Below are positions 12,021 through 19,890 of a stretch of DNA of 37,375 bases, piece by piece (the first letter of the stretch is position 1; every line of letters begins with the position of its first letter). The notes beneath the pieces are model-generated. The model searched no databases. It saw nothing but the letters and a program-made list of their open reading frames with translations, and was not told the DNA's origin. The position numbers were made by a program, and so were the translations under genes. This DNA is from Bryobacterales bacterium (GTDB lineage Bacteria; Acidobacteriota; Terriglobia; Bryobacterales; Bryobacteraceae), in the NCBI GenBank assembly GCA_003170915.1, contig PMYB01000022.1, forward strand, positions 1-37,375, written 5' to 3'.

Positions 12021-13817
12021 CTACCGCGCGGGTGCGGGAGTAGCGTACGAGCCCGCGACGATCGCGACAACCTGCTGATCCAGAGCGATTGTGTTGGCGC
12101 CAGGACGCGGCTGAAGCGTCTCGGGGTCCAGTATCATGACCCCTGTCGGGCATGAGAAAATGCTCTCCGGTGAGGTGCAGGATCCGGTGATGGAAGCCGT
12201 GTACAGAAACCGGTCGTCCACCGCGGTCAGGGACCCCAATTGCCCCGTCGCCTCCTGGGCGAACCGCGGAGTTCCGTCCGCCGCGAAGGTCAGGCCGTAT
12301 CGCGCTCCGCCGCTCCACGCGTAGAAGTAGACCGAGCGGCGGTCCGGCGAAGCAGCGCCGATCATGAGGTAGTTGGAGAAGGGGTGCGACTGATAGATCC
12401 GGATTCCGGAGTTCCGGAGATCGAGCACCACCGAAGGATCGCCGGCAACAATGACGCCCTGCTCCCCATTGTCCAGCAGGACCGGCACGCCGTTCGGCGG
12501 CATCGCCGGCAGTGCAATGGGAGAACCCGCGGTGAAGCTTGGTGTAATCGTGCAAAGCTCGGCGCGCCCGTACTCCGAAACATAGGTCGTCAGGTTGGCG
12601 GGATCATACAGCAGCGATCGCGCCGAGCCGGGACACGGCAGCGTGTCCACCACCGCGTTTTTCGAGGGATCGATCGCCACTACACCCAGCTCGAAAGCAT
12701 TCGCCAGGATCCGCTGGACGCCGCCCGCGCCGGTAGCCCACGTAAGTGAGCTGACCTCCCGCGGCAGCGGAATGCGCGCCTTCTCCGCCGCGGACGGCGC
12801 ATCCACCACAACCAACTCGTTGCTCGGTCCCTTGACCGCCACGTAGATAGTGCCTCCATCGGGACTCGTGATCGCGGTGCTCGGATTGTACGGCCCCGAG
12901 AGGTCGGAAACCGGAACCTGCCCCAGCAGCGCGAGGGTGTCGCGATCGTAAATATAGAGCGCGCCCGGGACTCCGCCGCCTAAAGTGTCGATCGACCTGC
13001 TAGTCGCGGCGACCGCCACATATCGCACCACGGGCGAGGACGGGAACGGCTGAATCGCCACTGTCACGGTGTTCGATGCCACCCCACCGATGGAGACCAC
13101 GATTGGCACGGCAGGGCCGGTCGCTATTCCGGAGGGTACTTGCGCATTAATCTGGTATAGTCCCACGCTCCCCGGCGTGAGGCCGGAGTAAAGCACTTGG
13201 GCGGATGTGCCGCCAATCGCAACTACTGGTGTTGTCGTTGTTTCGGCGCGCGGACTAAATGGCGCGGGGAAGCCGCTTGCCGGTTGATTGGTGACCGCTC
13301 CCAGGCCGGTGCAATAGATCTGAACCACATCACCCACCGATGCGGGGTTCGAGGATCCCACCAGCCGGTATTGCGAGTCGAGTATCGCGCCTGGCCCGGT
13401 GCCTTGCCCATTCATGCTGAAGATGCCCGGCGCGAAAGGGGCGAGATTGACCGTCTGTGCGACGCTCGTTTGACTGCCCAGCGCGGCAGTCAGGGTAGTT
13501 TGTGTCTGTCCGGCTAGTTCCCAGGGCGCCTGAAGATTCACCTGCCCGCTGGATGCATAGTAGAGAGGCGTTGGCATTCCCCCGAACCGCATCGAAAGCC
13601 CGGAGAGGCTGACTGGCAAAGGCACTCCGCCAGCCTGCGAGGGCGCGCCCAATGAAAAGCTGCCGTAAGCCGAGACGATACTTCCGGGTGCGACTGCCCC
13701 GGGCGCTGAACTCGCCGCATTCACGACGCCTCCGGGATTGATCGACAGGGCGCCAATCGCGAGCGGGGCCGTAAGCAGCGACAGGATACCCAGGCAGTAC
13801 GCAATCGACTTGGACAT
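12021..13817 (-). CDS. Secreted TIGR03437 domain protein with a beta-propeller-like C-terminus
   Basis: A 598-residue secreted protein. A signal peptide (about 1-22) is followed at once by a TIGR03437 domain (about 24-255), recognisable by PGGVVNAASS, PGSIVSAYG, QVNLQAPWELAG, IYCTGLGAVTN and YQINAQVP. That domain usually sits at the C-terminus of acidobacterial exported proteins. Here it is N-terminal and followed by about 340 residues with repeating short blocks (YIYDRDTLALLG, ITSPDGGTIYVAV, VAIDPSKNAVVDTLPC, ASPDRRSVYFYA), which suggest a YVTN/NHL-type beta propeller. GGAGG lies 8 nt before the ATG at 13817. It converges with the TIGR03790 gene. A surface or periplasmic binding role is likely; the ligand is unknown. 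Confidence 0.82.
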   Translation of the reverse strand: MSKSIAYCLGILSLLTAPLAIGALSINPGGVVNAASSAPGAVAPGSIVSAYGSFSLGAPSQAGGVPLPVSLSGLSMRFGGMPTPLYYASSGQVNLQAPWELAGQTQTTLTAALGSQTSVAQTVNLAPFAPGIFSMNGQGTGPGAILDSQYRLVGSSNPASVGDVVQIYCTGLGAVTNQPASGFPAPFSPRAETTTTPVVAIGGTSAQVLYSGLTPGSVGLYQINAQVPSGIATGPAVPIVVSIGGVASNTVTVAIQPFPSSPVVRYVAVAATSRSIDTLGGGVPGALYIYDRDTLALLGQVPVSDLSGPYNPSTAITSPDGGTIYVAVKGPSNELVVVDAPSAAEKARIPLPREVSSLTWATGAGGVQRILANAFELGVVAIDPSKNAVVDTLPCPGSARSLLYDPANLTTYVSEYGRAELCTITPSFTAGSPIALPAMPPNGVPVLLDNGEQGVIVAGDPSVVLDLRNSGIRIYQSHPFSNYLMIGAASPDRRSVYFYAWSGGARYGLTFAADGTPRFAQEATGQLGSLTAVDDRFLYTASITGSCTSPESIFSCPTGVMILDPETLQPRPGANTIALDQQVVAIVAGSYATPAPAR

Positions 13818-13969
13818 GACCCGAGCCTCCTCAATGCGGGTCGCGGAACTTGAGATCCCACCAACGTATACAACTTTGCGCCTCCTGGGTCAAGGCCATT
13901 CGAGTTGGCTGTCGGAAAACCCGATAATGCCCTGTGCGCACGCCGAGATTGTGCCGCTCAATGTAGCTG

Positions 13970-14000
13970 GTGGCCGACAGTTACTACCTCGCGCTCCCCG
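13970..14000 (+). pseudogene. Scrap of a TIGR03790 gene
   Basis: About 30 bases encode ADSYYLALP, matching ADSYYLSLP near the end of the intact TIGR03790 protein; the DNA aligns over 29 nt with 5 mismatches. No further homology is seen upstream, so only this scrap remains. It lies in antisense orientation to the 3' end of 8-TM copy A, in the same relative place as the larger fragment beside copy B (16091-16398). Confidence 0.6.
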
Positions 14001-14769
14001 CCAACTCGGGTTCCCGCACCATCGCCGCCGCCACCAAAGAGGCGGCTCCCACGACGAAGTCGATTCCCGTGCATGCCCAAAGCGCAATCCCAGCCAGATG
14101 CATATGCGCGAAGGCGTCCGCGGCCAACAGCAAAAACAAGCCCAGGAGCAGCCCGAACACCCCTGCCCCAACCGGCAGTTTGCCGCCGCGAGTTCTCCAG
14201 AGCATGAAAGCGGCCACAAACACATGAATGGCCACGATGACGACCAACGATCTAGACGCCGGACCTGGCGTAGCATTCGGTGAGGTATCTCTCGCGACTG
14301 CTGGTATCACGGCCATGACTAGGGTTGCGGCCACAACCAAGTACAGGCCGGCGCCGGCACGCAGAACGACCTGCCAGGCAGCCCGACTTTCCGGCGAGCT
14401 GCGTGCGCGCCCCGGCGCCGTTCCCAGGTGTGCGGCCAGCGCTCCGGCGAGGCACCCGATGCAACCGGCAAGCACCATGGGAACGCCCTGCGTCAACTCC
14501 ACATCGCCCTTCAAAATGAAGAGGACCACGGCCAGCAGCGGCGCGACCATGGCGGCCAGAATGGGCCAATTGGCGCGGAGCCCGCCGCTGCTGTTTCGCG
14601 TGGCCATAAACTGGCAAACCGCGAAGTACAGAGCCACGGCAATACTGCCGGCCAGGACTATCCCGACGAGGTTCCCTCCGCCCCCCTCAAAATGCCCCGC
14701 TCCCATGAAAAACACGAGGGGGGAAAGCACACCCAGAACAACCGAAAGCACGATTTTTCCCGTATTCAT
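13984..14769 (-). CDS. Eight-TM membrane protein, copy A
   Basis: A 261-residue integral membrane protein with about eight hydrophobic helices, for example IVLSVVLGVLSPLVFFMG, SIAVALYFAVCQF, GVPMVLAGCIGCLAGALA and GVFGLLLGLFLLLAADAFA. I do not recognise the family. Its ATG overlaps the stop of the upstream secreted-protein gene by 4 bp (ATGA at 14766-14769), so the two form an operon. A close paralogue lies at 16384-17166 with matching order of helices and near-identical stretches such as CQFMATRNSS, FMLWRTRGGKLP and IALWACTGIDFVVGA. The longer reading frame that extends to 14907 only reads into the upstream gene in another frame. The function is unknown. Confidence 0.8.
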   Translation of the reverse strand: MNTGKIVLSVVLGVLSPLVFFMGAGHFEGGGGNLVGIVLAGSIAVALYFAVCQFMATRNSSGGLRANWPILAAMVAPLLAVVLFILKGDVELTQGVPMVLAGCIGCLAGALAAHLGTAPGRARSSPESRAAWQVVLRAGAGLYLVVAATLVMAVIPAVARDTSPNATPGPASRSLVVIVAIHVFVAAFMLWRTRGGKLPVGAGVFGLLLGLFLLLAADAFAHMHLAGIALWACTGIDFVVGAASLVAAAMVREPELAGSAR

Positions 14770-15884
14770 TCTTGTCCTCCATTCGCGCCGGTCCGCAGAA
14801 AACGGTCGAGGCGCTTGGTGACCAGCCGGTCGCAATCGTCGCCGGACTTCAGTTCCATCGCCTGGAAGTCCGGGAAGTGATCGTTCTGGAAATCGACAAT
14901 GACCCATTCACCGCTGTGGTCGCAGACCACAAAATGAACCGTGAACGCCTTGCCGTCCGGGGCAAAGGCGTAGTCGGCCAGCACGGCGTAGTCGGCCGCC
15001 GCCGGTTTCTGGCGGAGGTACTCGCGAATGGCGCGGGCCATTTGCCAAAGCCGCTGCTGTTCGTTCAGCACGTTTTGGATCTCGATGGCCGGTTGCACCG
15101 TGGCGACTTCCGCCTTTCCAAGCTTCTGGTCATTCAGCATGTCCGCCAGGTGGACGGCCTGTTTGCGATCGGGTCGGCCGCCGATGAGAGTCGGGAAAAC
15201 CACGAGCTTGGACCCGGCCAGCCTGGTGCGCGCGGTTTCGAGCGCTTTCTGCAAGGCCGCCCGTTCGCCGCTGGTCGGAAGACCGGTTCGCTTCGCCCAC
15301 CGTTCCGTGAGCCTTCCTTCGAACGCATTCGGCCCGAACGGGTCCTGAAGACTCAAGGGATCGCGCAGCGCATTCACCAGCATGACGATGCACTGCATCG
15401 GTTCCCTGGGCCGCATCTTCTTGAATTCCTCGTCTTCGGGGGTCTGCCGATAGCTCCACACGGGGTTTCCGCCTTTGTCCACCAGAAGTCCTCGGATTTC
15501 GGCCACGCCCGCGCCGGGAGTGCCGAGGAATTCTGCATAAAGGGTGTACTCGGTAGTGATCGCGCTCCCGCGTACATAGTCGCCGAACGCCGTGCTCATT
15601 TGTTGGAATGTCGCCTCACCGGACCGGGAGAACGCCTGCGTGGTCCAATCGACCTTCCGCATACCGCCGTGCTCCAGCGACATGGCCACCACCTCGCCCA
15701 CTTCGGACATGGTGCGGTCACCGAGCCTTACCGGCAACACCATCACTTCGGCGTCGAGGCCTTTGGTCTTGAGGGTCTCGAGGCGTCCTGCCGGTGAGGG
15801 CAATTGACCAGCCGCGAGCCACGAGAATGCCAGCAACAAAGACGCCGCCCGTATGCCGGCGGTCAGGCTGTTTCGATTTGCCAT
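14766..15884 (-). CDS. Secreted protein of unknown function
   Basis: A 372-residue exported protein. It has a signal peptide (about 1-27, hydrophobic core GIRAASLLLAFSWLAAG), then a soluble domain with no motif I recognise. Recurrent features are a charged, alpha/beta-looking sequence and a late block AVLADYAFAPDGKAFTVHF followed by GEWVIVDFQNDHF. GGAG lies 5 nt before the ATG at 15884, a clear ribosome site. It is coupled by a 4-bp overlap to 8-TM copy A. No copy of this gene exists beside copy B, where the corresponding stretch is missing. The neighbouring CadC-TPR gene probably once stood directly upstream, as its last codons remain at 15987-16090. Confidence 0.8.
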   Translation of the reverse strand: MANRNSLTAGIRAASLLLAFSWLAAGQLPSPAGRLETLKTKGLDAEVMVLPVRLGDRTMSEVGEVVAMSLEHGGMRKVDWTTQAFSRSGEATFQQMSTAFGDYVRGSAITTEYTLYAEFLGTPGAGVAEIRGLLVDKGGNPVWSYRQTPEDEEFKKMRPREPMQCIVMLVNALRDPLSLQDPFGPNAFEGRLTERWAKRTGLPTSGERAALQKALETARTRLAGSKLVVFPTLIGGRPDRKQAVHLADMLNDQKLGKAEVATVQPAIEIQNVLNEQQRLWQMARAIREYLRQKPAAADYAVLADYAFAPDGKAFTVHFVVCDHSGEWVIVDFQNDHFPDFQAMELKSGDDCDRLVTKRLDRFLRTGANGGQE

Positions 15885-15940
15885 GGTGTCTCCTTTCGAT
15901 GCGATTCGGCGTTCGGGAAGCGTACCTTCCTCGCCGAACC

Positions 15941-16090
15941 GTCCCGAGATTAGCAGCCGGGCCTTTCGAAAGTCCTTCCGGAATCCTTACATATTCCTGA
16001 CGGAATCCCCGCCGCCCGCCGCGCGGGGCTCCACCCGGAACAACGGGTCGGCGCGTACCGCGTCGAAGGCGGGGTCGAACTGGTAGAGAT
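15941..16090. repeat. Duplicate of the intergenic region and 3' end of the CadC-TPR gene (copy A)
   Basis: This stretch repeats 17169-17372. The shared text includes GTCCCGAGA, CCTTTCGAAAGTCCTTCCGG and GGTCGG-GCGTACCGCGTCGAAG. Copy A lacks the 63-bp hairpin found in copy B at 17250-17312, which shows what the site looked like before that insertion. The stretch ends abruptly at 16090, where it joins a TIGR03790 fragment; that point is the junction of a tandem duplication. Confidence 0.8.
15987..16090 (-). pseudogene. C-terminal remnant of a CadC-TPR regulator gene
   Basis: In the minus frame this encodes YQFDPAFDAVRADPLFRV, matching the last residues of the regulator at 17309-19138. It then continues for about a dozen residues (ending GGGDSVRNM) to a TAA at 15987. 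The rest of the gene is absent; the sequence breaks at 16090 into a TIGR03790 fragment. The longer tail here is probably the ancestral ending of the regulator. Confidence 0.7.
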
Positions 16091-16398
16091 ACCGCAAGAA
16101 ACGCTGGCTCAATTTCCAGTGGTTGCCGGGCGCCATCGCGACCGAGTTCGCTTCCACCAATGCCCGCACCCTGAAACGTCCGCTCGACGACTGGGTATTC
16201 GGCGGAGACCGGCAGCACTATTTCGGTGGTTACAACCAAAACCTGTCCGCCGACTATCTCCACGAAGGCGCCACCGGCGTCCCCGGCAACGTATACGAGC
16301 CTTTTCTCCAGGCATGTGCCCGCCCCGACTACCTCCTCCCCGCCTGGTTCCAGGGCCGCAACCTGGCCGACCCGCTGTGCTCGCTAGGGAAACCGTAG
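16091..16398 (+). pseudogene. C-terminal fragment of a TIGR03790 gene with an internal deletion
   Basis: It matches 11650-12011 of the intact TIGR03790 gene, with protein stretches such as PGAIATEF, STNARTLKRP, NQNLSADYLHEGATG and LLPAWFQGRNLAD. It lacks the first two thirds of the gene and has lost 54 bp near the end, so NLAD is joined directly to PLCSLGKP. The deletion lies between short GCCGAC/GGCGAC repeats, which suggests slippage or recombination. No signal peptide or start region remains, so it is not expected to make an exported protein. Confidence 0.8.
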
Positions 16399-17166
16399 CT
16401 CCCCTTCGGGCAACTCGGGTTCCCGCACCATCGCCGCCGCCACCAAAGACGAGGCTCCCACGACGAAGTCGATTCCCGTGCATGCCCAAAGCGCAATCGC
16501 AGCCGGATGCATATGCGCGAAGGCCGCCGCGGCCCCCAGCAAAGGCAAGCCCAGGAGCAGCCCGAACACCCCTGCCACAGCCGGCAGTTTGCCGCCGCGA
16601 GTTCTCCAGAGCATGAAAGCCCCAAGAAACCCATGCAGAACCACGGACACGATGAACGCCTTGACCGCCGGACCCGGCGTAGCATGCGGCGAGGTATCTT
16701 TCGCGACGGCTGGGATTACGGCCACGACCAGGGTTGCGGCCACAACCAAGAACAGGCCGGCGCCGGCGCGCAGAACGACCTGCCAGGCAGCTTGACGATT
16801 CGGCGCGGTGCGTGTTCCCAGGTGTCCGGCCACTGATCCGGCGAGGCACCCGATCGAGCCGGCAAGCAACATGGGAACTCCCTGCGCCAACACCACATCG
16901 CCCTTCTCAACGGCCGCAATGAAGAGGACCACGGCCAGCAGCGGCGCGACCATGGCGGCCAGAACGGGCCCATCGGCACGGAGCCCGCTGCTACTGTTTC
17001 GCGTGGCCATAAACTGGCAGACCGCGAGGTACAGAGCCACGGCAATACAGCCGGCCAGGACTTCCTGGACAGAGGTCTCTCCACGCGCCTCAAATGGCTC
17101 CGCTCCCATGATAAACACGAGAGGTGAAAGCAAACCCAGAACAACCGAAAGCACGATTTTTCCCAT
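16384..17166 (-). CDS. Eight-TM membrane protein, copy B
   Basis: A 260-residue paralogue of the protein at 13984-14769, with the same helix order. It differs by a small insertion (AAVEKGD region) and a different C-terminus (ELPEGELRFP) that runs into the TIGR03790 fragment on the other strand. Here the gene follows the CadC-TPR gene directly, since the secreted gene present beside copy A is missing. The ATG is chosen because MGKIVLSVVLG aligns with MNTGKIVLSVVLG of copy A; no clear ribosome site precedes it, in keeping with a start region lost by deletion. The reading frame is intact. The function is unknown. Confidence 0.75.
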   Translation of the reverse strand: MGKIVLSVVLGLLSPLVFIMGAEPFEARGETSVQEVLAGCIAVALYLAVCQFMATRNSSSGLRADGPVLAAMVAPLLAVVLFIAAVEKGDVVLAQGVPMLLAGSIGCLAGSVAGHLGTRTAPNRQAAWQVVLRAGAGLFLVVAATLVVAVIPAVAKDTSPHATPGPAVKAFIVSVVLHGFLGAFMLWRTRGGKLPAVAGVFGLLLGLPLLGAAAAFAHMHPAAIALWACTGIDFVVGASSLVAAAMVREPELPEGELRFP

Positions 17167-17168
17167 AC

Positions 17169-17372
17169 GTCCCGAGACTACCAGCCGGCCCCTTCGAAAG
17201 TCCTTCCGGAATCCTTACAAATTCCCGACGGAATCCCCGCCGCCCGCCGTTGACAGGCGAAAGCGCCTGTCCCACAAAGGCGCAAGGTGGGACAGACGCT
17301 TCCGTTTGTCAAGGCCCCAGCCGGAACAACGGGTCGGTGCGTACCGCGTCGAAGGCGGGATCGAATTGGTAG
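17169..17372. repeat. Duplicate of the intergenic region and 3' end of the CadC-TPR gene (copy B)
   Basis: Partner of 15941-16090. It differs from copy A by point changes and by the 63-bp hairpin insertion at 17250-17312. Its upstream edge (17169) abuts the start of 8-TM copy B, whereas copy A has the secreted gene in between. Confidence 0.8.
17250..17312. repeat. 63-bp hairpin element, inserted after the duplication
   Basis: Two 26-nt arms (17250-17275 and 17287-17312) pair as an imperfect inverted repeat, with ends TTGACA/TTGTCAA and inner ends CTGTCCCAC/GTGGGACAG, around an 11-nt loop. The duplicate site in copy A (near 16018) has no such element, so this is an insertion with only a small accompanying loss. 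The regulator's stop codon (TGA at 17309-17311) lies inside the right arm. It resembles a small REP or MITE-like element; no terminator T tract is seen. Confidence 0.75.
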
Positions 17373-19138
17373 TAGATGAGGTACTCGGAACGTTCTTCCC
17401 GCGCTTTCGATAGCCAGGAGGAAAAACCAGGGGCGTCCCTGAGTCCCAGACAGACCTGGGCCATGTAGATGGCCGGGACATAACGCTGGTGAGAGAGTTC
17501 CAGCAGTCGTGCCAGTTGCGCCCTGGCCTCCGCCTTCGATCCAGCCAGGCCGTAGGCATATCCGAGGGAGGCCACGGCACTCGCTCCTCCGGAGAGCGTC
17601 AGCGCGGTCTGGAACTCCGCAATGGCCTTCGGATAATCGTGTTTCTGCGCCAGCGCCATGCCCAGAGTCTGGTGCGCCAGGGCGAAGTTCGGTTCCAGTT
17701 CCAGCGTCTTCCGGTACTGCTCGATGGCGTCGTCATAGCGCCGGGCGAAGTAGGAGCACCACCCCACTCCGACGTTGACGGGCAGAGAGAGCGGGTCCAG
17801 ATTCTGAGCCTGCCGCATCTCGGCCGCGGCTTCATCCAATCGGCCGGCGGCCAGCAGGCAGTGGGCATGCCATTGCCGGGCCGTGGCATACCCCGGATTG
17901 CATCGATTGGCTTGTTGGAACTCCCGCTCGGCGGGCTCCAGGTCCCAGTCGTAAGCCATCGTCACGTACGCCAGCGACGTGTGCGCCTCAGCCAGCCCGC
18001 CGTCCAGTTCCAGCGCCCGGAGGGCGGCGGCTTTGGCCAGTGGCATGCCCTCGCGAGGGGGAACCGCATCATACGAGTTGGAAGCCAACAGCGACCAGGA
18101 GTCGGCCAGCCCCGCATAGGCCGGGGCGTACGTCCCGTCTTTCGCAATCGCTTCGTTGAAGTACTCGACGGCCCTTCGCAATGCCGGCTCGGTGCGCTTG
18201 TTCCAGAAGAAACGTCCCCGCAAGTACGCCTGGTAGGCGTCGGGGACAACGGCCTGTAGCCGTGAAGGACCCGGCCGCTCGCCCGAAGCAGCTTCGGAAC
18301 TGGTCTGGCGCGCGATCGCGCCCGCTACTTCGGCCTGCAATCGAAGCACATCGCGCAAGTCGCGCTGGTAGCTGTCGGCCCAGAGCAATCGGCCCGTGCC
18401 GATGTCGATCAGTTGCGCGTTGATCCGCACCCGGTCGCCCGACTGCAAGATGGTCCCCTGAATCACTGCTTCCACCTTTAGCTGCCGGCCAATCTCCTCC
18501 AGCGGCGCACCCGGCCGCAAGCTGCGGACCGACGCGGGCGCAATCACCGGCAAACCGGTCTTGGACAACTCGGTTGCGATTACCTCCGTCATGCCTTCCG
18601 CGAAATAGTCCTGAGCGGCATTGCCGGAAATGTTCTTAAGGGGGAGAACGGCAATCGACTTCACCCGCGGCGCCGAATGATCGCGCCGGGTCATGAACGA
18701 GACCAGATAGCCGGCCGCAACCAGCAACAGCGCCGCCGCAACCAAAATCGCTGCGATGGCGAACCGGACACCGGGACGGCGTGGGGCCGCGCTCTTTTCC
18801 GGCTCGGTCGGGGTTTTTCCGATTGGGGCCACGAACCGGTACCCGCGCTTAGGAATGGTCTCGATGTGGCGTGAACAGTCCGCGTCATCACCCAGGGCCT
18901 TCCGCAACGCCGATATGTTTCGTGTGAGCCCCCCTTCCTCTACGAACGTATCGGGCCAAACGAGTTGAATGAGTTCGTTCTTTTCGACCACGCGGCCGTG
19001 ATGCGTGAGCAGAACGAGGAGGGTATCGGCTACCTTCGGGGACAGCGGAACGCGCTCCGGGCCCCGATAGAGCACCCGCTCTGCCGGGTCGAATCGGAAG
19101 GCCCCGAACTCGAAAGCATCTCCACCTTGGGGTTCCAT
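17309..19138 (-). CDS. CadC-like regulator with winged helix, TM helix and TPR repeats
   Basis: A 609-residue transmembrane transcription factor. The N-terminal Trans_reg_C winged helix (about 8-105) contains LSPKVADTLLVLL, LIQLVWPDTFVEEGGLTRNI and ETIPKRGYRFVAPI. A TM helix follows (about 122-147). Next is a FlgO-like segment (about 160-280; SIAVLPLKNISG, DYFAEGMTEVI), then TPR repeats (about 290-600). This layout is very common in Acidobacteria; DNA binding is cytoplasmic and sensing is presumably periplasmic. The stop codon comes from an inserted hairpin; the homologous remnant at 15987 extends about a dozen residues further. It precedes 8-TM copy B, a likely target. The ligand is unknown. 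Confidence 0.88.
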   Translation of the reverse strand: MEPQGGDAFEFGAFRFDPAERVLYRGPERVPLSPKVADTLLVLLTHHGRVVEKNELIQLVWPDTFVEEGGLTRNISALRKALGDDADCSRHIETIPKRGYRFVAPIGKTPTEPEKSAAPRRPGVRFAIAAILVAAALLLVAAGYLVSFMTRRDHSAPRVKSIAVLPLKNISGNAAQDYFAEGMTEVIATELSKTGLPVIAPASVRSLRPGAPLEEIGRQLKVEAVIQGTILQSGDRVRINAQLIDIGTGRLLWADSYQRDLRDVLRLQAEVAGAIARQTSSEAASGERPGPSRLQAVVPDAYQAYLRGRFFWNKRTEPALRRAVEYFNEAIAKDGTYAPAYAGLADSWSLLASNSYDAVPPREGMPLAKAAALRALELDGGLAEAHTSLAYVTMAYDWDLEPAEREFQQANRCNPGYATARQWHAHCLLAAGRLDEAAAEMRQAQNLDPLSLPVNVGVGWCSYFARRYDDAIEQYRKTLELEPNFALAHQTLGMALAQKHDYPKAIAEFQTALTLSGGASAVASLGYAYGLAGSKAEARAQLARLLELSHQRYVPAIYMAQVCLGLRDAPGFSSWLSKAREERSEYLIYYQFDPAFDAVRTDPLFRLGP

Positions 19139-19890
19139 GGCAGCCGCACTGCCCCCGATGGTATCAGACCGCCGTCCGACTTGCGCGCGCCGGCCGAGTT
19201 CCCCAAGCCGCCGCTACGGATACTGCTCGCCTGCCCTTACTTCCGGCATTCTCGTACAAATATGTACGAGGCGGCAAGCCCCCAAAGCGGATCGCGGCTT
19301 CAATGGCGCCGCGGCCACGTGGCCGCGGAAATCCGCTCAAGAAAGCAGGCTCGCGACCACGCGCAAAGGCTTCAATGGGGCCGTGGCCGCGGAAATCAGT
19401 CACAACTTTTTTCTCCTCCATTTTCATCCACTTACCGCCAATCGCTTGGACCACGCCTGCTATCCTGTAATTAGAAGGACTTGCTCACCCCATTTCCTTT
19501 AACGGTTTTCTTCGTGGCCACGAAGCGTTGCAACTTAGGTGGTGCTGAACTTCCCGTAGGGCGCTTAGTCAAGCTCGCACGGCTGAGCTGCATATAAAGG
19601 CGGACGCCGGCGGGAAGATCTTGGGTTCGAACCCATAACATCGGGTGGAGAGAAGATAGCTGTGATTGTTTCGCCATCCGGTCTCTGAGAGTCGGGACAT
19701 CGAATCGGGAAACGGAACGGTCCGCCATACAGCGGGCTTGATTACCGAAGATGTGGCTCAAACCATTGGCGGCCGGATACGCACGGCGATAAGTCCGAGA
19801 GCCCCGGCCGCCGCAACGTACTTCATTCCCCCTCCGCTCACCCTCAGTGTCTCTATACCAGCCGCGCGCGGCGGGAGAAATCGGGACCGC
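19139..19890. other. Gene-free stretch of about 750 bp
   Basis: No convincing gene is seen between the CadC-TPR start and the pdxA stop. It holds the two-copy CRISPR-like repeat (19296-19397), a 16-nt palindrome at 19510-19525 (CTTCGTGGCCACGAAG) and a 14-nt palindrome at 19622-19635 (TGGGTTCGAACCCA). Reading frames here are short, lack ribosome sites and lack recognisable motifs. The base composition from about 19400 to 19500 is more AT-rich than its surroundings. Confidence 0.6.
19296..19397 (+). CRISPR. Two-copy CRISPR-like repeat, degenerate, no cas genes
   Basis: Two copies of a repeat beginning GGCTTCAATGG and ending GTGGCCGCGGAAATC lie at 19296-19333 (38 nt) and 19368-19397 (30 nt), separated by 34 nt. 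The first has a perfect 20-nt palindrome (CCGCGGCCAC and its complement) in its centre; the second has lost 8 nt of it. The CTTCAATGG start, central hairpin and GAAAT end resemble CRISPR repeats, and the gap fits a spacer. With only two copies, one damaged, and no cas genes in the window, this is at best a relic array. Confidence 0.35.

Noticed and set aside
15987-16169. 60-codon frame containing the CadC-TPR tail
   Set aside because: Only the part up to 16090 is related to the regulator; the rest is antisense to the TIGR03790 fragment, so it is a chimeric frame at a duplication junction and not a gene.
19600-19660. GGGTTCGAACCC resembling the T arm of a tRNA
   Set aside because: The bases around it do not form a 5-bp T stem and no acceptor, D or anticodon stem can be drawn on either strand; it is a 14-nt palindrome.
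19471-19761. 96-codon open frame on the minus strand
   Set aside because: No ribosome site, no motif, and it crosses palindromes in a non-coding stretch.
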